The translations under genes were made by a program, and so were the position numbers. From assembly GCA_020025955.1 (NCBI GenBank), contig JAHHRF010000069.1:1-8704 (forward strand): a stretch of 8,704 nucleotides of DNA, in the 5' to 3' direction. Positions 1 through 6,556 of the stretch are shown here, one piece after another. Position 1 is the stretch's first letter, and each line of letters starts with the position of its first letter. The notes under the pieces were generated by a model. That model was not told where the DNA came from. It did no database searches and saw nothing but the letters and a program-made list of their open reading frames with translations. Source of the DNA: Sutterella sp. GTDB taxonomy: Bacteria; Pseudomonadota; Gammaproteobacteria; Burkholderiales; Burkholderiaceae_F.

Positions 1-539
1 GTCCAAATGACGACGGAAGCCAGCGCATAGAGTACGCCCAAGGTGTAGTCAAAGAGAATGTCCGCTGACGTTGTGGACGCGGCCATTTCCATCGTTTGCG
101 CCATCACGAATTGCACGCGCTCCACATTTAAGAAGACCAACCCCGCGGTAATCACCGCTAACGACACCCACAGTTTGGGGTCGATCGGTCGGTCACGCTT
201 TTCGGTTCCTAATACCCAAAGGGACGCCACCAACGGAATGCATGCCGTAAAGATCCCCGTCATAGCAGCCCCAATACGCACCACGGCTTCAGAGAGCACC
301 CAATAAAAGAGCAAATTCCCAATCAACCCAAACTGAATGGCAATGTTCCAGTCCGAGCGGGTGAGTGCTGCCACCTTCTGGCGGTTAAAGGCCAAGTAGG
401 CAGCCGCAAAAGCACCGAACACCAAGTAACGACCAAAGGCGATAAAGAGGGGACTGAAGTCCGACAAAATGAGCGGGATCACATAGACGAGACCCCAAAT
501 CATGCAGGCCGCAGCGCCCAAGAAAAAACCAAAAACCAT
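1..539 (-). CDS. EamA/DMT-family inner-membrane transporter, N-terminal part (runs off left edge)
   Basis: This frame is open from 539 to the left edge and gives 179 codons of a very hydrophobic protein. Membrane segments fall at about residues 5-25, 31-51, 66-84, 89-110, 122-139 and from 165 to the edge. The opening FFLGAAACMIWGLVYVIP, followed by FGRYLVFG, is typical of EamA (drug/metabolite transporter superfamily) proteins. Those normally have ten helices in two EamA repeats, so the second repeat appears to begin at LGVLYALASVVIW at the edge. The family exports or imports small metabolites across the inner membrane; the substrate cannot be read from sequence. I chose the ATG at 537-539 because the first helix starts right there, although no clear Shine-Dalgarno precedes it. 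The frame stays open upstream to a stop at 618-620, with a TTG at 612-614 that would add 25 hydrophilic residues. The gene is divergent from the receptor at 1027, with no evident functional link. Confidence 0.85.
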   Translation of the reverse strand, partial: MVFGFFLGAAACMIWGLVYVIPLILSDFSPLFIAFGRYLVFGAFAAAYLAFNRQKVAALTRSDWNIAIQFGLIGNLLFYWVLSEAVVRIGAAMTGIFTACIPLVASLWVLGTEKRDRPIDPKLWVSLAVITAGLVFLNVERVQFVMAQTMEMAASTTSADILFDYTLGVLYALASVVIW

Positions 540-620
540 AACGAAATTGCGGGAGGGAAGCCCTGGTTGACGGACACCCCCGTGTTGAGTATCGAAACCA
601 AGGAAAAACGACAAACCTTA

Positions 621-649
621 ATTCTATCGAGGGGATTCCCTAAACCCGA
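621..649 (-). promoter_or_regulatory. Weak promoter candidate for the DMT transporter
   Basis: On the minus strand TAGAAT (621-626) matches the sigma-70 -10 box at five of six positions and lies about 80 bases upstream of the chosen ATG. The hexamer 17 bases further up is TCGGGT (644-649), a poor -35. The spacer contains a short dyad, AGGG-GATT-CCCT (630-641). Transcription would start near 614, on top of the alternative TTG codon, which favours the ATG at 539 with a leader of about 75 bases. The call rests on the -10 box alone. Confidence 0.25.
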
Positions 650-820
650 GGAAAACCGCAAAAAAATCTTTCTGGCCTAACGAAAACCCTGTGGGTGATC
701 GTGTGAGACTGGCTTTCAGGCAAAAGGCCAAAGAGGCCCCGCCGTCGCTCCCTGGGGGGTTGCGCTCGCTTGAGGGCAGGGGGTTCCAACGAACGCTCCC
801 TGATTCATAACGGCGATACG

Positions 821-840
821 CCTTGGGGACAAGGGTTTTT
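821..840 (+). other. Small hairpin with GNRA loop and T tract (possible attenuator)
   Basis: CCTTG (821-825) pairs with CAAGG (830-834) around a GGGA tetraloop of the GNRA type, followed by G and five T (836-840). The shape is that of a short intrinsic terminator, but the 5-bp stem is weak. It sits just before the AGGAGG at 847-852, so it might act on transcription or translation in the receptor leader. Chance occurrence is quite possible. Confidence 0.2.
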
Positions 841-859
841 ACCGAAAGGAGGTGTTCTT

Positions 860-952
860 TTGGCGGAGTTCGAGTGTCTAATTTTTGGGTACACTTTAAA
901 TCAGTTAAGCGACAAAGAAACTGACCCTTTTTGCGTCGCTAGCCCCTCATAA
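860..952 (+). CDS. Possible 30-residue leader peptide with TTG start
   Basis: A perfect Shine-Dalgarno AGGAGG (847-852) is followed seven bases later by TTG (860-862), which opens 30 codons ending in TAA at 950-952. The peptide would begin MAEFECLIFGYTLNQ and contains two cysteines; it has no recognisable domain, no clear signal peptide and no run of one amino acid typical of attenuation leaders. It lies 74 bases before the receptor start. The same frame opens further upstream at a TTG near 770, but no ribosome site precedes that one. The ribosome site is the only positive evidence, so this may be a chance ORF. Confidence 0.2.
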   Translation: MAEFECLIFGYTLNQLSDKETDPFCVASPS

Positions 953-960
953 AAGACCCC

Positions 961-1004
961 CGTTGTTCCGCTAAAAAATGACCCCTTACTGATTAGGAAC
1001 AACG
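961..1004. promoter_or_regulatory. Perfect 9-bp inverted repeat before the receptor gene (possible operator or leader hairpin)
   Basis: CGTTGTTCC (961-969) and GGAACAACG (996-1004) are exact reverse complements separated by a 26-base A/T-leaning spacer (970-995). The right arm ends ten bases before the Shine-Dalgarno AAGGAG (1015-1020) of the receptor. No T tract follows, so it is not a terminator. It could be a two-half-site operator for a dimeric regulator or an RNA stem close to the ribosome site. I do not recognise the arm sequence as a known binding site. Confidence 0.45.
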
Positions 1005-1026
1005 CCTTTGTTTTAAGGAGAAACCC

Positions 1027-3483
1027 ATGGCTTATCCCCGCCTTTTAAAGGGCATGCCACCCTCGTTTTCGGTGGCGCCCCTGGTGACAAGTTTGCTTGT
1101 TGCACTGAGCCAAAATGCCCTCGCTGACTCCCCGGTGTTTGAACTCAACACCATTGAAGTCACCGGTCAGGCCCAACAAACGGGCCGCATCGACGTCACC
1201 CGCCGTCAGTTGGAGGTGAGCCCCAATCCGACGGGCACCGTCACGGATGCCTTGCGTGATCGCTCGTCCATTCAGTTTTCGTCCAATAGCCGCGCCGCCA
1301 CCAATCAGGCCGATATTGCCTCGCCCTTAATTTCGATTGCGGGGAGTACCCCGACGCAGTCCACGTATTTAATCAACGGGCTCAATAACGACAATCCCTT
1401 TAACCCGAAGGGGTATGGGGAAAGTGTGGTTACTTTCGGGTTGGAACCCGTTGGGAACCCGGAGGCCTTGATGGTCAATGACGACTTACTCACCAACATT
1501 CAGGTTTATGACGCTGACGTGCCGGTGGCCTTTGGGGGATTCTCCGGGGGCGTTGTTGATGCGCGCCTTCGTCGTCCGCAAAAAGCCTTTCATGGGTCCG
1601 TAGGGGTGCGCTACACGTCAGACAAATTCACCCGCATGCACTATGTGCCGGGGAGCCCTGAAGCCGCTGGGACGCCATCGGACCATCCGTTTGCGCATCG
1701 CTTTAGCCGGACGTCTACCTTTGCGACCTTAGAAGGGCCATTGGGCTCCACTGGGCTTTTGGGGTTGGTGAGTCTCTCGCGGCATCAAAGTGTCTATGAC
1801 ACCCAGTCGAACTTAAAAGGCGGGAACCACAAGAACCGTCGCTATAACGATAACCTCATGGTTCGTTTGGCCACCGACACGCAAGCCGGGTGGGACCTCA
1901 CGGGGACCCTCATCTATGCCCCCTATGAAGGGCATTACTTTGCGAGCGACAACCTCAACGGCGAATGGACGAATAAAGGTGGGGGCTTGACCGCTCAGGT
2001 TGAATTCCTGGGGGAATTGCCCTACGGGGAAGTGGATATCTCGGGCGAACTGAAGCGCCACACGCTCTCGCGCGACGCGGGCGGCCTCAACCGTGCGTAC
2101 ACCTGGCTAAACGTGCCGGGTGGTTACATGAATTGGACCGACAAAGCCCAAGGCAAAGAAGGCTTACACGGGGACTTAACCTACGAAGATAAGGGCGTGA
2201 GTATCAAGCCCGAACTTCGCCTCTCGCCTTTTGGAAGTGGCCTCATTCATAACATCACGGTGGGGCTTGAAGGTCAATACGACAAGATCACCGGCGAAGA
2301 CCAAGGCTATACGTCGTTTGCTAAACCCGATAGCCAAAATGCTGCCTCGATTACGGGCGACAAAACCGACGGGATTATCGCGGGGGAACAGTACGCCCTT
2401 CAAAAGTATGAATGGCACCCCCAAACCTTGGATCACAACTATTGGCGTGCGGCTTTTTATTTGGAAGACCGTATGGAGTGGGGGCGCTTTACGGTGCGAC
2501 CGGGCTTACGTCTCGAGCACGACTCCATCATGAAGGCCACCACCTTGTCGCCTCGCCTCTTTACCAAGGTGGACCTCTTTAACGATCAACGCTTTACCAT
2601 GACCGGCGGCGTGGCCCGTTATGCAGATGGCCCCGCCATGTCGGAAGCGCTCGGGTTTGATATGTCCATGACGAGCTACAAACGTCAATTAAACGGCAAC
2701 CAATTAGGTCCGTGGACGAAATCCCACTCTATGGAACCAGAGTACGCCGACGTGTGGTCCAAATTAAAGGTGCCCTATGTCAATGAAGTCACCTTAGGGG
2801 GCGAATGGGCGAGTGAAACGATCGGGACCACGAGCTTGAAGTGGCAGCGTCGTGCCTATCGCCGTCAGATCGCGACGGAATATAACCGTGATGGCTTGAT
2901 TGTCTACAACAACAAGGGGACGTCTGACTATGACGGCGTGACCTTGACCTGGAAGAAAGGGTTAGAGCATCCCACCTGGGGCGCGCATGACGTCACGCTC
3001 GGGGTGACCTACGCCAAGGTGACGGGCAACAACCCCAATGGCTTCTCGGTAGGGAGCGACATGGTCTCCGAAGGGAAAATCATGCTCGATGGGAAACTCG
3101 TTGATGTGTCGGCGTTGCCCGCTTCCAACTTCAACATCCCCTGGACGGTGACGCTTCGCCATGATGCCCGCCTTTTCAATGAGCGCTTGCAAACGAGCTT
3201 GGTGGCACGCTGGCAAAGTGCGTCCTCGCGTTTAGTGCGTGTGTATCCGGCCGGTGCGCAATTTAAGACCTATGAAACGGTGCATCGTAACCACTGGTTT
3301 AATGCGGACTTAAATCTGCGTGCGGTGCTCGTCAAGAAGGGCGATCGAACGCTCACGGCCACCGTGGATATCACGAACCTCTTTGATAACCACAATCTGA
3401 TTAACGAGAGCCAATCGGCGAGCGCTACCGGTCACATGAGTGTGGGTCGCCAATTCATGGTGGGCTTGGAAGCGAAGTTCTAA
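1027..3483 (+). CDS. TonB-dependent outer-membrane receptor, YddB/FusA-like
   Basis: This 818-residue protein is a TonB-gated outer-membrane transporter that would import a bound ligand into the periplasm. A signal peptide ends at about residue 33 (ALA before DSPVF). The likely TonB box LNTIEVTG lies at about 40-47, the plug domain at about 50-185 (NQADIASPLISIAG, TYLINGLN, VYDADVPVAFGGFSGGVVDARLRR) and the 22-strand-type barrel follows to a terminal phenylalanine in LEAKF, the usual outer-membrane insertion signal. NLFD near 783 is the typical late-barrel motif. Length and plug resemble E. coli YddB and, by extension, Pectobacterium FusA; this is from memory of the family, not an alignment. 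The start has AAGGAG at 1015-1020, six bases upstream. The M16 protease gene follows after 152 bases on the same strand, which supports a protein- or peptide-import role. No cysteines are present. The ligand is unknown; a siderophore cannot be excluded. Confidence 0.93.
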   Translation: MAYPRLLKGMPPSFSVAPLVTSLLVALSQNALADSPVFELNTIEVTGQAQQTGRIDVTRRQLEVSPNPTGTVTDALRDRSSIQFSSNSRAATNQADIASPLISIAGSTPTQSTYLINGLNNDNPFNPKGYGESVVTFGLEPVGNPEALMVNDDLLTNIQVYDADVPVAFGGFSGGVVDARLRRPQKAFHGSVGVRYTSDKFTRMHYVPGSPEAAGTPSDHPFAHRFSRTSTFATLEGPLGSTGLLGLVSLSRHQSVYDTQSNLKGGNHKNRRYNDNLMVRLATDTQAGWDLTGTLIYAPYEGHYFASDNLNGEWTNKGGGLTAQVEFLGELPYGEVDISGELKRHTLSRDAGGLNRAYTWLNVPGGYMNWTDKAQGKEGLHGDLTYEDKGVSIKPELRLSPFGSGLIHNITVGLEGQYDKITGEDQGYTSFAKPDSQNAASITGDKTDGIIAGEQYALQKYEWHPQTLDHNYWRAAFYLEDRMEWGRFTVRPGLRLEHDSIMKATTLSPRLFTKVDLFNDQRFTMTGGVARYADGPAMSEALGFDMSMTSYKRQLNGNQLGPWTKSHSMEPEYADVWSKLKVPYVNEVTLGGEWASETIGTTSLKWQRRAYRRQIATEYNRDGLIVYNNKGTSDYDGVTLTWKKGLEHPTWGAHDVTLGVTYAKVTGNNPNGFSVGSDMVSEGKIMLDGKLVDVSALPASNFNIPWTVTLRHDARLFNERLQTSLVARWQSASSRLVRVYPAGAQFKTYETVHRNHWFNADLNLRAVLVKKGDRTLTATVDITNLFDNHNLINESQSASATGHMSVGRQFMVGLEAKF

Positions 3484-3565
3484 AGCGAATCGCCCTGCCG
3501 TTACACGTCTTTACCCTTGGGTGAATCCCTTTAAGGTGAAGCCAACCGAAGGCAGGTAAACTTTC

Positions 3566-3600
3566 AGACGACGTTCTTTTTCGGGGACGTCGTCTTTTTT
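3566..3600 (+). terminator. Rho-independent terminator or attenuator between receptor and protease genes
   Basis: AGACGACGT (3566-3574) pairs perfectly with ACGTCGTCT (3587-3595) around a 12-base loop, and the right arm runs into TTTTTT (3595-3600). More T-rich sequence follows to about 3617 (a 23-base pyrimidine tract from 3595). The hairpin lies 83 bases after the receptor stop and only about 35 bases before the protease ATG. It would end most receptor transcripts, leaving the protease to read-through or to a promoter I cannot find. Confidence 0.85.
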
Positions 3601-3635
3601 CTTCTTTTTCTTTTTTCATTAGTGGACCCAACCCG

Positions 3636-6494
3636 ATGGTAACGAATTCCTCTTCCCTCACTGCGTTCTTTTTGAGTGCTTGGTTAGGTGTGACGTCGTG
3701 GGGCGCCTTCGCTCAAGAACTCCCCTGGTATGACGGCACCTTTGCGCATGCCAAGTCGGACTTAAAAGCCTCCGATCGTGCGCACTTTGGGACGTTACCT
3801 AATGGGGTTCGCTATGTCATTTTGAAAAACCAACGTCCTCAGGGTCGTGCCTCCGTGTGGTTAAACGTGCAAACGGGTGCCTACATGGAAACGCCCGACG
3901 AGGCAGGGATCGCGCACTATCTCGAACACATGGCCTTTAATGGCACCACGAACTTTCCCCCAGGGCAATTGATTCCCTGGTTTCAAAAGCATGGGATGAG
4001 TTTTGGGGGTGACACCAATGCGCACACCGCCTCGAGCGAAACCGTCTACACGTTGGAGTTGTCGGCGAGCGACCAAACAGCGATTAAAGATGGACTCTCG
4101 ATTCTTCGCGATATGGCCGATCGCATGACGCTTCTGCCTGAAGAAGTCGACGAAGAACGCGGCATTATCCTTGCGGAAAAGAAGGCGCGCGACAGTGAAG
4201 CCATGACCTTGGGGTTGGCATGGAGCCATTTCATGTGGCCCGATCACAAGTTTGCCGAGCCCGTGATTGGGTACGAAAAGACCATCAAGGCCTTCACGGC
4301 TGAAGATCTCCGTCGCTATTACGAGAAGTGGTACGTGCCGGGTCGCATGGTGGTGATTGTCACGGGGGACGTTAACGAAAAGGCGGTTGAAGGTCTCATT
4401 ACGGACGCTTTTTCCTCGATCCCCGCCAAACCCTTGCCCTGGGTGGACTCTTTTGGGCCTGACCCCAAGCCTGGGCTTCAAGCGCTCGTTCAAAAGCGTG
4501 ACAACCCCTTATACATCTTTAATTACGTGCAGATGTTCCCGCGTGATTGGGCGCCAGACAACAAAGCCAACCGCCGTTTGGAATTGGTGGACTTGATTGG
4601 TCGCTTAGCGGTGAGCCGTCGCCTTGCGCGCTTGACGGAAATGGATCCCACGCTTTGGCGTCGTGCGGGCTTTGTCAACAATTGGCGCCATGACCCGTCG
4701 CCCAACACCGTGATGTCCTTTGTCACGGATAAGGCGAACTTTACGCGAGCGTTACAGCAGTCTGCGGACCTCTTAAAGGGGCTCGAAACCCAAGGGATTA
4801 GCCAGGAGGAGATGGATACGGTGGTCAACACCTTGCGCCAACACTTTGTGGCCGCGGCCCAAGAAGAGGTGGGGCTCACCAACCGCGAGTGGGCGGAAGC
4901 CATTTTACAAAGCGTGAATTCGGGCTCGGTGTTAACGACCTACGCCGAGGATTTATCGCTCTTTGATGAAGCTATCCCGACGATTAGTTTGAAGGACGTG
5001 AACGACGCCTTGAAAGCGAGCTTGACGTCCACGGTTGAGCGCATCCGTTTAATTGCGCCCGAAAGAATGACGAGTGACGCGGTCATTGACGCGTGGACCC
5101 AAGCGCGACAAAACGCCACGGCAGAGGGCTTTACCGAAACAAAAGCAGCGTTTCCGTATTTGCCGAAACCCGTCGAAGTTCAGGCACCGCCCTTAAAGGA
5201 AGGGACCTTTGGGACGGGGAAAGACACCTTTACGACGTACTCGATGACGCTCAAAAACGGGCTTAACGTCGTGATGATGCCCATTCACTATGAAAAGAAC
5301 CGTATTACGGTGACCTTGGGCTTTGGGGGAGGGCTGCAAGGCTTGCCTGACGACGCCGTTACGGTTCCCTTTGTTGCGGAACGCTTAATGGCGGAACATG
5401 GCCCCGGGCGCTTGCGTCACCAAGACGCCATGGACATCTTTAGTTTTAAAGGGGTCACGATTCGTGAAGTGATTGGGGAACAGTTAAACCTCATTGCGGG
5501 GGACGCTGCCCCCACGGAAGTGGACCTTCTTTTAGAAGGGGTGCGAACGGCCTTTAAGGATCCGACCCTTTTCCCGGAAGACCGTCAACGAGCGCTTCTC
5601 GCCCTCACGACGGAGGAAAAAGATAAAGACCGCGATATCGATCACGTCACGGACTATGAAGCCATTCCCTTCTTTGAAGGTCCTCGCCGACGCTCTCAAG
5701 CGTTAACGGTGGCGGACTTCAATGGCGTTTCGGATGACGCGGTTAAAGACTATTTGAAGATGACGCGCCAGACGGGGCCGCGCACGCTCTTGGTGACCGG
5801 GACGTTTGATGCCAAAGCGATGGCCCAAAAAATTGCCACCGTGTTTTCCGACTTAGCGCCTACCACCGCTACAACCCAGTACCAGGGACGTGCGGCGCAG
5901 TTCCCAGAGGGCGAAACACGCGTGATTGAGGTGCCACGCGACAACCTTGCCAAAGCCCGTGTGATGGTGGCTTGGCACTTTGATACGCCCGTGGACGCAT
6001 CGGGCGACAATGACCGCTTTGAGGCGAAACTCTTGGCAGGGGTCATTCGTGAGGCGTTACGTGAAACCGTTCGAGAAGGACGTCAGTTGGCTTATAGCCC
6101 GGGAGGTGGCTATCGCGCTAGCCTTCACGATGGGGGCTATGGACTCTTTTCGATTTCGGTGGATACCGATGCCGACAAGGTTGAGGCCGTGACAGCCGCC
6201 ATTGATGAAATCGTCACGCAAGTCCAAACCCAAGGCGTAAAGCCTGACGTACTGAGTCGTTTGATTAAAACGCAACTCACCGCTTGGAATGCGTCGCGCC
6301 AGAATCCTCGCTTGTGGACGAACTTCCTCTTAAATCAAGTGGTCCTGGGGCTCGATTTAGAAGGGGCGTTTGCAAAGAAGGAAGCGCGCTTTAAGGCGGC
6401 GACGCCTGAGGCCGTTCAAGCGATGGCGAAACGGATCTTCAGTCAACCGCGTGCCACGATGGTGATTGTGAGTACAGGCAAGAACACCCCGTAG
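3636..6494 (+). CDS. Secreted M16-family zinc metallopeptidase, PqqL/FusC-like
   Basis: This 952-residue protein is a pitrilysin/insulinase-clan protease with four M16 domains, close to the length of E. coli PqqL (about 930). The inverted zinc motif HYLEH is at 94-98: H94 and H98 bind zinc and E97 is the catalytic base. E181 in ERGIILAE (174-181) is the likely third ligand, by analogy with the HxxEH...E pattern. HMAFNGTTNFPPG and GGDTNAHTASSETVY are typical of the PqqL group. The second half starts near 533 and lacks the zinc motif; REGRQLAYSP (813-822) fits the substrate-binding R...Y pair (R813, Y820). A signal peptide ends at about residue 26 (AFA before QELPW), placing it in the periplasm, but its first segment has no positive charge. 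No Shine-Dalgarno precedes the ATG, and no other in-frame start fits. Following the receptor gene, it probably cuts an imported protein or peptide. No cysteines are present. Confidence 0.93.
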   Translation: MVTNSSSLTAFFLSAWLGVTSWGAFAQELPWYDGTFAHAKSDLKASDRAHFGTLPNGVRYVILKNQRPQGRASVWLNVQTGAYMETPDEAGIAHYLEHMAFNGTTNFPPGQLIPWFQKHGMSFGGDTNAHTASSETVYTLELSASDQTAIKDGLSILRDMADRMTLLPEEVDEERGIILAEKKARDSEAMTLGLAWSHFMWPDHKFAEPVIGYEKTIKAFTAEDLRRYYEKWYVPGRMVVIVTGDVNEKAVEGLITDAFSSIPAKPLPWVDSFGPDPKPGLQALVQKRDNPLYIFNYVQMFPRDWAPDNKANRRLELVDLIGRLAVSRRLARLTEMDPTLWRRAGFVNNWRHDPSPNTVMSFVTDKANFTRALQQSADLLKGLETQGISQEEMDTVVNTLRQHFVAAAQEEVGLTNREWAEAILQSVNSGSVLTTYAEDLSLFDEAIPTISLKDVNDALKASLTSTVERIRLIAPERMTSDAVIDAWTQARQNATAEGFTETKAAFPYLPKPVEVQAPPLKEGTFGTGKDTFTTYSMTLKNGLNVVMMPIHYEKNRITVTLGFGGGLQGLPDDAVTVPFVAERLMAEHGPGRLRHQDAMDIFSFKGVTIREVIGEQLNLIAGDAAPTEVDLLLEGVRTAFKDPTLFPEDRQRALLALTTEEKDKDRDIDHVTDYEAIPFFEGPRRRSQALTVADFNGVSDDAVKDYLKMTRQTGPRTLLVTGTFDAKAMAQKIATVFSDLAPTTATTQYQGRAAQFPEGETRVIEVPRDNLAKARVMVAWHFDTPVDASGDNDRFEAKLLAGVIREALRETVREGRQLAYSPGGGYRASLHDGGYGLFSISVDTDADKVEAVTAAIDEIVTQVQTQGVKPDVLSRLIKTQLTAWNASRQNPRLWTNFLLNQVVLGLDLEGAFAKKEARFKAATPEAVQAMAKRIFSQPRATMVIVSTGKNTP

Positions 6495-6504
6495 CCTTCA
6501 GAGA

Positions 6505-6547
6505 AAAAGACCCGCGTAGAACGATGGATTCTCACGCGGGCTTTTTT
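6505..6547. terminator. Bidirectional terminator between convergent protease and lipoprotein genes
   Basis: CCCGCGT (6511-6517) pairs with ACGCGGG (6534-6540), and AGAA/TTCT extends the stem across one bulged C. The plus strand continues with CTTTTTT (6541-6547), ending the protease transcript 50 bases after its stop. Read on the minus strand, the same stem is followed by TCTTTTTC, so it can also end the lipoprotein transcript, whose stop is at 6557-6559. Confidence 0.88.
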
Positions 6548-6556
6548 CTGACGAAT

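Larger units (their letters stand above)
540..1026. other. Divergent intergenic region between transporter and receptor genes
   Basis: These 487 bases separate two divergent genes. I see no conserved riboswitch core (no B12-box or TPP-type motif), no tRNA, no Fur-box-like palindrome and no strong sigma-70 promoter facing the receptor. The region does hold several small signals listed separately: a minus-strand -10 box, a 5-bp GNRA-loop hairpin followed by five T at 821-840, a perfect AGGAGG with a TTG-initiated 30-codon ORF, and a 9-bp inverted repeat at 961-1004. It is long for a simple promoter region, so a structured 5' leader or a small RNA is possible. Confidence 0.6.

Noticed and set aside
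58..306. 82-residue plus-strand open frame at the left edge
   Set aside because: The opposite strand encodes a convincing EamA transporter over the same bases; this frame is low-complexity and has no family resemblance.
770..859. Upstream extension of the small leader ORF to the TTG near 770
   Set aside because: No Shine-Dalgarno precedes 770, and the AGGAGG at 847-852 points to the TTG at 860 if the ORF is used at all.
540..1026. Cobalamin, TPP or other riboswitch, or a Fur box, before the receptor
   Set aside because: I looked for B12-box and TPP-core motifs and for an A/T-rich Fur palindrome and saw none; receptor genes often have these, but the sequence does not support one here.
3622..3624. 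GTG as an alternative start for the protease
   Set aside because: It is out of frame with the protease by 14 bases, and the following codons do not lead into the signal peptide.
3861..4493. 210-residue open frame on the minus strand inside the protease gene
   Set aside because: It lies fully antisense to the M16 zinc-site region, has no ribosome site or recognisable domain, and arises from the codon bias of the plus-strand gene.
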